Shown here piece by piece: positions 42,786-50,146 of a DNA stretch of 64,000 nucleotides (its first letter is position 1; every line of letters starts with the position of its first letter). This DNA comes from Pseudomonas jinjuensis (GTDB lineage: Bacteria; Pseudomonadota; Gammaproteobacteria; Pseudomonadales; Pseudomonadaceae), in the NCBI RefSeq assembly GCF_900103845.1, contig NZ_FNIJ01000020.1, positions 1 through 64,000 of the forward strand. The letters run 5' to 3'. A program made the translations under genes and the position numbers. The notes beneath the pieces were generated by a model, which ran no database searches, had not been told where the DNA came from, and saw nothing but the letters and a program-made list of their open reading frames with translations.

Positions 42786-44444
42786 ATGAACAATAACAAC
42801 AACACCTTGCCGCGAGTTTCCCGGGGGCGCCTGGGGGCGCTGACCGGCCTTGCTGCTGCAGTGACACTGGCCATCCACGCGCCCGGCGCGCTGGCGGGGG
42901 ATACCGTCTATTTCGACAATGGCGCCACGCTGGACTGGAACCTCACCACCAGCTACGGCATTGGCATGCGCGTGGACAAGCCGTCCAGGGAGCTGACCGC
43001 CGACCGCAACGCCGACGACGGCAACCGCAACTTCGACCAGCACAGCCTGACCACCAACCAGGTCAGCGCCCTGGCCGAGATGATCGTGCGCAAGGACAAC
43101 TACGGTGCGGTGCTGCGCGCCAGTACCTTCTACGACGACGTCTACCACAAGAAGAACGACAACGATTCGCCGGCCACGGTGAACAAGAGCGGCGACAACG
43201 ACGAATTCACCAGTGATACCAAGTACTACAGCGGCGGCCGCAGCCGTTTCCTCGACGCCTACGTGTTCGGCGGCTGGAACTTCGGCGAGGCGCAGCGCCT
43301 GGACCTGAACGCGGGCCGCCACGTGGTGTCCTGGGGCGAGAGCCTGTTCTACCCCGGCGTGTCGGGCGCGCAGTCGCCTTCCGATGCGGTGAAGGCGGCG
43401 CTGCCGGGCGTCGAGGTCAAGGAAATCTTCCTGCCGGTCGGCCAGGTTTCCGGCCTGTGGACCATCAACGACCAGTTCAGCCTGGGCGGCTACTACCAGT
43501 ACGAATGGCTGAAGACCGAGCTGCCGCCGGTGGGCAGCTACCTGTCCACCTCCGACGTGGTCGGCCCGGGCCGCGAGTTCATCGGTTTCAACCTGCTCGG
43601 CCAGCCGCGGCAGATCCGCTACGCCGGCACCGACGAGCCGCGCGACGAAGGCCAGTGGGGCGTGCAGGCGCGCTTCCGTCCCAACTACGACTGGGAATTC
43701 TCGGTCTTCCACCTCAACTATCACGACAAGAACCCGGCGGGCGTCACCCAGCAGATCGGCCAGGAGGATATCGGCGGATTGCTCGGCCTGCCGCCGGGAC
43801 TGGTCTTCGCCAACGTGCCGCAGACCTATCGCGTGAAGTACTTCGAGGACATCAAGGCGACCGGCGCCAGCGTGTCCACCCGTATCGGCGACGTCCAGCT
43901 CAGCGGCGAGTGGAGCTACCGCGACGGCGCGCCAATCAACGTGCTGTCCGCCGCCGGAACCCCCGTCGCCGTACGCGGCAAGGGCCAGCAGGCGCAGGTG
44001 TCGTTCATCTACCTCCTCGGCAACATGCCCTGGGCGAGCCAGACCACCTTCAGTGGCGAGATCGTCAACGTCCGCGCCGACAGCGCCGACCGCGACGCCA
44101 GCGGCTCGGACGACTTCACCTACCACACCGCCACGGCGCGCCAGACCAAGTCCGCCAGCGCCTACACCATGACCGTCGCCCTGAGCTATCCGGGCGTGTT
44201 CTCCGGCTGGGACCTGACGGTGCCGGTGAACTTCTCCCACGTGTTCGACGGCTACACCCCGATGATCGGCGCCATCGCCGGCGGCGAGGGCGACCGTCGC
44301 CTGTCGGTCGGCACCACCTTCAAGCGCCTGGGCAACCTGGAACTGGCGGCGAAGTACAACGCCTTCCTCGGCGACCCGGACCCGATCGCGCACAAGCTGG
44401 CGGACCGGGATTACATGACGCTGTCGGCCAAGTACTCGTTCTGA
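42786..44444 (+). CDS. DUF1302 family outer-membrane protein 2
   Basis: A 552-residue paralogue of the protein at 3273-4874: signal peptide (LTGLAAAVTLAIHAPGALAG), ASTFYDDVYHKKNDNDSPAT, LNAGRHVVSWGESLFYPG, and a C-terminal aromatic end (MTLSAKYSF). The start MNNNNNTLPR is preceded by GAGGAGAGTGAGG. It closes the SDR-to-ligase operon, so each lobe supplies its own predicted outer-membrane channel. Substrate selectivity is unknown. Confidence 0.82.
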   Translation: MNNNNNTLPRVSRGRLGALTGLAAAVTLAIHAPGALAGDTVYFDNGATLDWNLTTSYGIGMRVDKPSRELTADRNADDGNRNFDQHSLTTNQVSALAEMIVRKDNYGAVLRASTFYDDVYHKKNDNDSPATVNKSGDNDEFTSDTKYYSGGRSRFLDAYVFGGWNFGEAQRLDLNAGRHVVSWGESLFYPGVSGAQSPSDAVKAALPGVEVKEIFLPVGQVSGLWTINDQFSLGGYYQYEWLKTELPPVGSYLSTSDVVGPGREFIGFNLLGQPRQIRYAGTDEPRDEGQWGVQARFRPNYDWEFSVFHLNYHDKNPAGVTQQIGQEDIGGLLGLPPGLVFANVPQTYRVKYFEDIKATGASVSTRIGDVQLSGEWSYRDGAPINVLSAAGTPVAVRGKGQQAQVSFIYLLGNMPWASQTTFSGEIVNVRADSADRDASGSDDFTYHTATARQTKSASAYTMTVALSYPGVFSGWDLTVPVNFSHVFDGYTPMIGAIAGGEGDRRLSVGTTFKRLGNLELAAKYNAFLGDPDPIAHKLADRDYMTLSAKYSF

Positions 44445-44455
44445 GTCAGGCCCTG

Positions 44456-44483
44456 CCACCCTCTCCTCCGGGAGGGGGTGGTT
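44456..44483 (+). terminator. Hairpin after the second DUF1302 gene
   Basis: An 11-bp stem with one wobble (CCACCCTCTCC at 44456-44466, GGAGGGGGTGG at 44471-44481) and a 4-base loop lies 12 bases after the stop; only two T follow. It is probably a transcription end for the SDR operon. Confidence 0.55.
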
Positions 44484-44530
44484 CCACGCTCCCGTGTGGG
44501 AATGCATCCATGGACGCTCCTGCGTCCCGC

Positions 44531-44836
44531 CGTACATCTCCCGCCTCCAAAGCGCCGCCGCATCCGTAGGGTGAATGACGCGCCAGCGTCATCCACCGCA
44601 ATGACGGTGCCCACCCATTGGCGGATGAAGCCTTAGGCTTCATGCGCCCTACATCTTCCGCCTTCGAAGCACTGTCGCATCCCGTAGGGTGAATGACGCA
44701 CCAGCGTCATCCACCGCAGCCGTGCCATCCGTCTCCCCGGCGGATGAAGCCTTAGGCTTCATGCGCCCTACATCTCCCGCCTCCAAAGCACCGTCGCATC
44801 CCGTAGGGTGAATGACGCGCCAGCGTCATCCACCTC
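44531..44836. repeat. Tandem array of a ~118-bp REP-type unit (about 2.5 copies)
   Basis: CGTAGGGTGAATGACG starts at 44565, 44683 and 44802, giving periods of 118 and 119 bases. Each full unit contains two palindromes, ATGACGC-GCCA-GCGTCAT and ATGAAGCC-TTA-GGCTTCAT, closed by GTAGGG and CCCTAC. The array is preceded by a partial right end and cut off in the third unit. It fills the 461-base gap between the convergent DUF1302 and acyl-CoA dehydrogenase genes. No coding sequence is apparent. Confidence 0.85.
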
Positions 44837-44905
44837 GGCAGCGCCGCCCTGCGTCTTCGCCATGAAAAAGGGACGCCGAAGCGTCCCTGGAGCGATCAGC
44901 GCCGA

Positions 44906-46141
44906 TCAGCGCGCCAACTGGTTGAACGGCACGCCCTTGTCCGTCCGCGGCTCCGGCGGCAGGCCCAATACCCGCTCGCCGACGTTGTTGCGCACGATCT
45001 CGTCGGTACCACCGGCAATCCGCATGCCCGCCGCGCCGAACCACAGGCGCTGGACGAACTTCATGCGCTCGCCCGGCTGCTCCGCCGCCAGCACGCCGCG
45101 AGTACCCTGGAGGTCCATGGCGAGGTAGGCGAAGTCCTGCAGCGTACGCGCGGCGACGATCTTCGCCACCGACAGCTCCGGCCCCGGCTCGCGGCCCTTG
45201 CCCAGGGCGGTCAGGCCCTTGCACTGCAGCAGCCAGAGGCCCTGGGCGTTGAGATAGAGATCTGCCAGCTGCTGGCGCATGCGCCCTTCAGCCAAGGCGC
45301 TGGAACCATTGAAGCGGCCTTCGTCGATCAGCTCGGCGGCGGTGCGCCACAGCTCGGCCGGCATCACCCCGCCGATGGACAGGCGCTCGTTCATCAGGCC
45401 GGTGAGGGTCACCTTCCAGCCCTTGTTCACCTCGCCGACGCGCTGGCTGTCCGGCACGAACACGTCGTTGAAGAACACCTCGTTGAACTCCGACTCGCCG
45501 CCGGCCTGGCGGATCGGGCGGATCTCGATGCCGGGCGTCTTCATGTCCAGGTAGAAGGTGGTCAGGCCGTCGAACTTCGGCACCGTGGGATCGGTGCGGG
45601 TCAGCACCAGGCCGTAGTCGGCGAACTGCGCCAGGCTGGTCCAGACCTTCTGGCCGTTGATGATCCAGCCCTCGCGGCCATCGCTGCAGCGTTCCGCGCG
45701 GGTGCGCACCATGCCCAGGTCGGAGCCGGCGCCCGGTTCGGAAAGCAGCTGGCACCACAGTTCGTCGCCGAGCAGCGCGGCGCCGACGTGGCGGGCGGTC
45801 ACCTCGGGGCTGGCGTGGACGAACACCGAGGGAATGACCATGCCCAGGCTGACGTTGAAGGCGCCGGTGGGCACGCGGAACTGGCCTTCCTCCTGGCGGT
45901 AGATGACTTCCTGCATCGGCGAGGCGCCGCGGCCGCCCAGCGCCTTCGGCCAGGTGATGGCGCCGTAGCCGGCCTCGGCCTTGCGCCGTTGCCAGGCGCG
46001 GGAGGCCTGGATGAAGTCGGCCGGGCTGAGGTCCTGGCCGAACACTTCGTCCGGGCGGCTCTTGCGTTCGGCGTTCTGTTCCAGCCAGGCGCGGCACTCG
46101 GCGCGGAAGGCTGCTTCCTCTTGGGAATCCTTGAAATCCAT
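44906..46141 (-). CDS. Acyl-CoA dehydrogenase, side-chain type, large subunit
   Basis: A 411-residue acyl-CoA dehydrogenase: WPKALGGRGASPMQEVIYRQ, LWCQLLSEPGAGSDLGMVRT, INGQKVWTSLAQFADYGLVL, ESEFNEVFFNDVFVPDSQRV and AGGTDEIVRNNVGERVLGLP. It is coupled to a second, shorter dehydrogenase and divergent from an aldolase and a DUF35-MaoC fusion. That set matches the steroid side-chain systems ChsE-type/Scd1AB, which make the 2-enoyl-CoA hydrated before retro-aldol cleavage. The substrate is inferred from this grouping. Confidence 0.83.
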   Translation of the reverse strand: MDFKDSQEEAAFRAECRAWLEQNAERKSRPDEVFGQDLSPADFIQASRAWQRRKAEAGYGAITWPKALGGRGASPMQEVIYRQEEGQFRVPTGAFNVSLGMVIPSVFVHASPEVTARHVGAALLGDELWCQLLSEPGAGSDLGMVRTRAERCSDGREGWIINGQKVWTSLAQFADYGLVLTRTDPTVPKFDGLTTFYLDMKTPGIEIRPIRQAGGESEFNEVFFNDVFVPDSQRVGEVNKGWKVTLTGLMNERLSIGGVMPAELWRTAAELIDEGRFNGSSALAEGRMRQQLADLYLNAQGLWLLQCKGLTALGKGREPGPELSVAKIVAARTLQDFAYLAMDLQGTRGVLAAEQPGERMKFVQRLWFGAAGMRIAGGTDEIVRNNVGERVLGLPPEPRTDKGVPFNQLAR

Positions 46142-46154
46142 GGTCGGTCTCCGG

Positions 46155-47258
46155 TCAGGCGGTGGCGCGCAGGCGCTGTTCGAGCAGGCTGGCGATCTGT
46201 TCGTTCCACAGGTCCTCGCCGCCGAGCATCACCGCCTGCTGGCGGGCGCGGCGGTAGAAGAGGTGGCAGTCGAGTTCCCAGGTGTAGCCCATGCCGCCGT
46301 GTACCTGGATGCTCTCCTGGGCGGCGTAGTCGAGGGCGCGGGTGGCGCTGACGCGGGCTGCCGCGGCGGCGATGGACAGCTCCGGAGCGTCGCTGGACAA
46401 CGCCCAGGCGCCGTAATAGCAGTGCGCGCGGGCCAGCTGGTTGAGGGTGTAGATGTCCGCCAGCTTGTGCTTGATGCCCTGGTAGGAGCCGATCGCGCGG
46501 CCGAAGGCGTGGCGTTCGCGGGCGTAGGCGGCGGAGATTTCCAGTACCGCATCGCTGGCGCCGAGCTGCTCGAAGGCCAGCAGGATGGCCGCGCGGTCGC
46601 GCACACGGGCGAGCAGGGCGAGGGCGTCGTCCACCGCGTTCAGCGGTTCGGCTTGCTGCTGCTCGAAGCTCAGGCGGCTCCACGGGCGGGTCATGTCGAT
46701 GCAGGACAGCGCTTCCCGCCGGGTGGCCGCGTCGGGACGGCAGACCACCCAGCGCGGCTGGCCGTCGTCGTCCTCGGCGAGCACCACCAGGATCGCCGCC
46801 TGCTGGCCATCGGGCACCAGTTCGGCGCAGCCGTTCAGGCGCCCGGCCGAATAGCGCGGCAGGGTGGCGGGATTGCCGTCCAGCGGCGCGGCCAGCGAGG
46901 CGATGTCGCCGCCGGCGATGGCCGCCAGCCAGTCGCCCTGTTGCGCGGCGTCGCTGCCCAGCAGCAGTGCCTGGGCGGCCAGGTAAAGAGTGGAGGAGAG
47001 TGGCACCGGGCTCAGCTGGCGGCCGATCTCCTCGGCCACCACGCACAGTTCCAGGGCGCCGAGGCCGATGCCGCCGGCGTGCTCCGGCAGCATCAGGGTG
47101 GCGATGCCCATGTCCACCAGCCCCTGCCAGACCGGGCTGCTGTGGCTGTCTCGCTGTTCCAGGACCCGGCGGGCTTCGCCGAGCGGTGACTCCTTGCTCA
47201 GGTACTTGCGCACATTGTCGCGCAGCATGGCCTGATCGTCGGTAAAGTCGAAGTTCAT
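46155..47258 (-). CDS. Acyl-CoA dehydrogenase, side-chain type, small subunit
   Basis: A 367-residue acyl-CoA dehydrogenase of the second-subunit type: MNFDFTDDQAMLRDNVRKYL, PEHAGGIGLGALELCVVAEE, a reduced middle domain, then RERHAFGRAIGSYQGIKHKL and GGMGYTWELDCHLFYRRARQ. It lacks the GAGSD flavin loop kept by its partner 13 bases downstream, so an alpha2beta2 enzyme is likely. A GAG at suitable spacing precedes the ATG. Confidence 0.8.
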   Translation of the reverse strand: MNFDFTDDQAMLRDNVRKYLSKESPLGEARRVLEQRDSHSSPVWQGLVDMGIATLMLPEHAGGIGLGALELCVVAEEIGRQLSPVPLSSTLYLAAQALLLGSDAAQQGDWLAAIAGGDIASLAAPLDGNPATLPRYSAGRLNGCAELVPDGQQAAILVVLAEDDDGQPRWVVCRPDAATRREALSCIDMTRPWSRLSFEQQQAEPLNAVDDALALLARVRDRAAILLAFEQLGASDAVLEISAAYARERHAFGRAIGSYQGIKHKLADIYTLNQLARAHCYYGAWALSSDAPELSIAAAAARVSATRALDYAAQESIQVHGGMGYTWELDCHLFYRRARQQAVMLGGEDLWNEQIASLLEQRLRATA

Positions 47259-47388
47259 CTGCTGGTCTCACGCGGGTTGCAGTGATGCGCCGCGAGGCGG
47301 CGCGCTTTGTCGAGGATGCCCAGTGGCTGGCACGTTTGTCCTAGTTGATTCGGACTACGGGGCCGGGGACGCCGGAAAAAGATTCGAT

Positions 47389-47407
47389 CTAGGCCTTATG
47401 GACGATG
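47389..47407 (+). promoter_or_regulatory. Putative regulon element upstream of the aldolase operon
   Basis: CTAGGCCTTATGGACGATG keeps CTAG and GGACGATG of the element and points to the aldolase 97 bases away. In the same 246-base divergent region TAGTTGATTCGGACTA (47342-47357) is a dyad of the same half-sites and may serve the minus-strand dehydrogenases. Confidence 0.55.
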
Positions 47408-47504
47408 AGGCTTCGATTGCGGGCTCCTGAAAATGACCTGAGCTGAACGACCGGACAGACACCGCCGCACAGCGGCGGCCCGAATACCGCATGAGGTAGC
47501 ACTG

Positions 47505-48716
47505 ATGGGACTAAGAGGACACGCGGCGATCGTCGGCGCCGCTCAATACAAGCCCGAGAAGTACTCCACGGCGCCGAGGATGTTCCACCTGGAGCAGGTC
47601 GCCGACCTGGCGGCCCGCGCGCTGGCCGATGCCGGCCTCAAGGCCAGCGACCTGGACGGCCTGGTGATCAACGGCCCGCTGTTCCATGAAGCCTCGACCT
47701 TCGTGCCGGCGATGGCCGCCGAATACCTCGGCATCGCGGTGAATTTCGCCGAGGTGGTCGACCTGGGCGGCACCACGGCGGTCGGCATGATCTGGCGCGC
47801 CGCCGCGGCCATCGAACTGGGCCTGTGCCAGGCGGTGCTCTGCGTGCTGCCGCAGCGCATGGCGCCGCTCGGCCCCGACGAAGACCCGTCCGCCATGGCC
47901 CGCGCCATGCGCTTCGGCGGCCACAGCACCGCCTACGGCGCGCCGGAGGCGGAGTTCGACCTGCCCTACGGCCACATGGGCCAGAACACCGGCTACGCGA
48001 TGATCGCCCAGCGCTACGCCGCGCAGTACGGCTACGACCCGCGCGCCCTGGCGAAGATCGCCGTGGACCAGCGCTTCAACGCCCACGCCCACCCGGACGC
48101 GATCTTCCGCGGCCAGCCGCTGTCGATCGACGACGTGCTGAACAGCCGCATGGTCGCCGACCCGCTGCACGTGCTGGAGATCGTCATGCCGGTGGCCGGC
48201 GGGGCCGCCGTCATCGTCGCCTCGAAGGAGCTGGCCGCGCGCTGCCGCAACCGTCCGGCGCACATCACCGGTTTCGGCGAACGCCTGGGCTACAAGTCGC
48301 CCAGCTACTCGCCGGACATGACCGAGACCCCGGTCGGCCCGGCCGCCCGCCGCGCCTTCGGGATGGCCGGCCTGAAGCCCGCCGACATGCATCTGGCGCA
48401 GATCTACGACTGCTACACCATCACCGTGCTGCTGACCCTGGAAGACGCCGGCTTCTGCGCGAAGGGCGAGGGCATGCGCTTCATCCTCGAAAACGACCTG
48501 ACCTGGCGCGGCAACTTCCCGATGAACAGCCACGGCGGCCAGCTCAGCTTCGGCCAGGCCGGCTCGGCGGGCGGCTTCTCGCAGGTGGTCGAGGCGTTCG
48601 AGCAGATCGCCGGACGCACCGGCGACCGCCAGCTCAAGGTTTGCGACAGCGTGTTCGTCTCCGGCACCGGCGGTGTCATGAGCGAGCAGGGCGCACTGAT
48701 TCTCCAGGGAGCATGA
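47505..48716 (+). CDS. Ltp2/Sal1-like steroid side-chain aldolase (thiolase fold)
   Basis: A 403-residue thiolase-superfamily protein without the thiolase nucleophile: where thiolases have a Cys it reads VVDLGGTTAVG (residues 85-94). It keeps the SCP2-thiolase/aldolase motif IYDCYTITVLLTLEDAGF (Tyr301, Tyr304) and NSHGGQLSFGQAGSAGG. Ltp2 and Sal1 use this fold for retro-aldol removal of a propionyl- or acetyl-CoA unit from steroid side chains, and need a DUF35 partner, which is encoded next. An earlier assignment as acetyl-CoA thiolase would be wrong on this evidence. Confidence 0.83.
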   Translation: MGLRGHAAIVGAAQYKPEKYSTAPRMFHLEQVADLAARALADAGLKASDLDGLVINGPLFHEASTFVPAMAAEYLGIAVNFAEVVDLGGTTAVGMIWRAAAAIELGLCQAVLCVLPQRMAPLGPDEDPSAMARAMRFGGHSTAYGAPEAEFDLPYGHMGQNTGYAMIAQRYAAQYGYDPRALAKIAVDQRFNAHAHPDAIFRGQPLSIDDVLNSRMVADPLHVLEIVMPVAGGAAVIVASKELAARCRNRPAHITGFGERLGYKSPSYSPDMTETPVGPAARRAFGMAGLKPADMHLAQIYDCYTITVLLTLEDAGFCAKGEGMRFILENDLTWRGNFPMNSHGGQLSFGQAGSAGGFSQVVEAFEQIAGRTGDRQLKVCDSVFVSGTGGVMSEQGALILQGA

Positions 48717-48718
48717 GC

Positions 48719-49660
48719 ATGTCCAGCAATAAACCCATGCCACGGGCGACCGACCTCTCGGCGCCGTTCTGGGACGGCCTCAAGGCCGGCAAGATTCTTC
48801 TCCAGCAGTGCGGCGACTGCCGGCAGTGGACCTTCTATCCGCGCCGTCACTGCATGCACTGCCTGTCCCACGAGCTGGCCTGGCACGAGGTGTCCGGCCT
48901 CGGCACGCTCTACACCTTCACCGTCGCACGCATCCCCACGCTGCCCGAGTTCGCCGGCGCCGAGCCGCAGATTCTCGCGGTGGTGGAGCTGGAGCAGGGC
49001 GTGCGGGTCAACACCACCCTGGTCGGCCTCGACCCGGAGCGGATCGAGATCGGCATGCCGGTCAAGCCGGTGCGCGCGCGGGTCAGGGAAGACGGCACGG
49101 TGCTGCTGCGCTACACCGGCGTGAACGTCGATCTGGTCGAGCGCGACGAAGTGCCCAAGGCGCCGCCTGCACCCGCCGCCGACAGCGGCCCGGCCAAGGT
49201 GAAGATCGACGTGAAGGACGAGGCCGCGCTGAAGGCGCTGGTCAGCGAGGAGTTCAGCGGCTGGAGCAACCAGGTGCTGGTCGACCAGGCGCTGATAAAC
49301 GCCTTCGCCGAGCTGTCCGGCGACGACTACTGGATTCATACCGACCCGGAACGCGCCCGCCGCGAAGGCCCGTTCGGCGGCACCATCGCCCATGGCGCGC
49401 TGGTCCAGGTGCTGGTGTCGCGCATGACCGTGCCGCTGGCGTTCGAAGTCACCGGTTTCACCAACATGGTCAACTACGGCTCCGACCGCCTGCGCTTCCC
49501 GTCGCCGGTCCCGGCCGGCTCGCTGATCCACGCCCGCACCCGGGTCAAGTCGGTGGAGTTCGGCAAGCGTGGCACCCAGATGACCCTGGAGATCAATGTC
49601 CACGTGGTCGGCCAGGAGCGGCCGTCGGTGATCAACGATCTGGTGATTCTCTACATGTAA
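48719..49660 (+). CDS. DUF35-MaoC fusion (aldolase partner plus enoyl-CoA hydratase)
   Basis: A 313-residue two-domain protein. Residues 1-140 are a DUF35 (OB fold) domain with a zinc ribbon, Cys31, Cys34, Cys45 and Cys48. After a Pro/Ala-rich linker, residues from about 170 form a MaoC hot-dog with FAELSGDDYWIHTDPERARR and GPFGGTIAHGALVQVL, so the hydratase residues are kept. In actinobacterial ChsH2 the order is MaoC then DUF35; here it is reversed. Hydration and delivery to the aldolase would thus sit in one chain. Start: AGGGAG suits the ATG at 48719 better than the ATG at 48713, which overlaps the aldolase stop. Confidence 0.83.
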   Translation: MSSNKPMPRATDLSAPFWDGLKAGKILLQQCGDCRQWTFYPRRHCMHCLSHELAWHEVSGLGTLYTFTVARIPTLPEFAGAEPQILAVVELEQGVRVNTTLVGLDPERIEIGMPVKPVRARVREDGTVLLRYTGVNVDLVERDEVPKAPPAPAADSGPAKVKIDVKDEAALKALVSEEFSGWSNQVLVDQALINAFAELSGDDYWIHTDPERARREGPFGGTIAHGALVQVLVSRMTVPLAFEVTGFTNMVNYGSDRLRFPSPVPAGSLIHARTRVKSVEFGKRGTQMTLEINVHVVGQERPSVINDLVILYM

Positions 49661-49693
49661 ATGAGTGAGGTGAGGCCCCTTCGGGGGTTGCCT

Positions 49694-49725
49694 GGCCGTC
49701 CCTGCGCGAGTGGGGACGGCTTTTT
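49694..49725 (+). terminator. Rho-independent terminator of the aldolase operon
   Basis: An 8-bp stem (GCCGTCCC at 49694-49701, complement at 49712-49719) with a 10-base loop is followed by six T. It lies 34 bases after the DUF35-MaoC stop. Confidence 0.85.
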
Positions 49726-49784
49726 TCTTTGGCTTTTCGGGCTCTGCGTTTTCGAAGTGCCTGGACGGGTGGGGTTGGCAGTAC

Positions 49785-49853
49785 TGTAGGAGCGGGCCAT
49801 GCCCGCGACAAGAATGGCACCGCAGGTTGTCGCGGGCATGGCCCGCTCCTACA
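49785..49853. repeat. REP pair: 27-bp perfect inverted repeat
   Basis: Arms at 49785-49811 and 49827-49853 are exact reverse complements (TGTAGGAGCGGGCCATGCCC and onward) around a 15-base loop. This is a back-to-back pair of a Pseudomonas REP. Confidence 0.85.
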
Positions 49854-49908
49854 AGGGAATGCTCGAAGCCGCGTCCAGGAAATCGTGTCACTTCTGGCGG
49901 ATCGGGAA

Positions 49909-49994
49909 CGTAGGGTGGATCAGCTCCACCGATCCACCATGGCCACGCATGTGGCCCCGCAATGGTGGATGAAAAAAGCCTCATCCACCCTACG
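49909..49994. repeat. Inverted repeat of the GTAGGGTGGAT family
   Basis: CGTAGGGTGGAT at 49909 and ATCCACCCTACG ending at 49994 form the outer arms, with GGTGGA/TCCACC elements inside. It is related to the tandem units at 44.6 kb but not identical. Confidence 0.7.
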
Positions 49995-50030
49995 TTCTGC
50001 GCGAGTGGGGGCGGTTTTTTCTGGCTTTTC

Positions 50031-50098
50031 GTAGGAGCGAGCTTGCTCGCGAACATGCCCCGCAGCGGTGGTTGGTTCGCGAGCAAGCTCGCTCCTAC
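50031..50098. repeat. REP pair: 24-bp perfect inverted repeat
   Basis: Arms at 50031-50054 (GTAGGAGCGAGCTTGCTCGC and onward) and 50075-50098 are exact reverse complements around a 20-base loop. The motif also occurs singly at 31753. Confidence 0.85.
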
Positions 50099-50119
50099 AG
50101 GTGACTCCCGACTCTGGAG

Positions 50120-50146
50120 CGTAGGGCGGGTGAAACCCGCCCTACG
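50120..50146. repeat. Short palindrome at the end of the GMC gene
   Basis: CGTAGGGCGGGT and ACCCGCCCTACG around GAA form a 12-bp stem that contains the stop codon of the minus-strand GMC gene. It may act as its 3' hairpin. Confidence 0.75.

Noticed and set aside
44531-44836. Regularly spaced repeats that could suggest a CRISPR array
   Set aside because: The repeated unit is about 118 bases long with only small differences between copies, there are no unique spacers, and no cas genes are near. It is a REP-type tandem repeat.
47505-48716. Annotation as an acetyl-CoA acetyltransferase
   Set aside because: The nucleophilic Cys of thiolases is replaced by a Gly-Gly-Thr-Thr stretch, while the SCP2/aldolase tyrosine motif is kept. 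An aldolase is the better reading.
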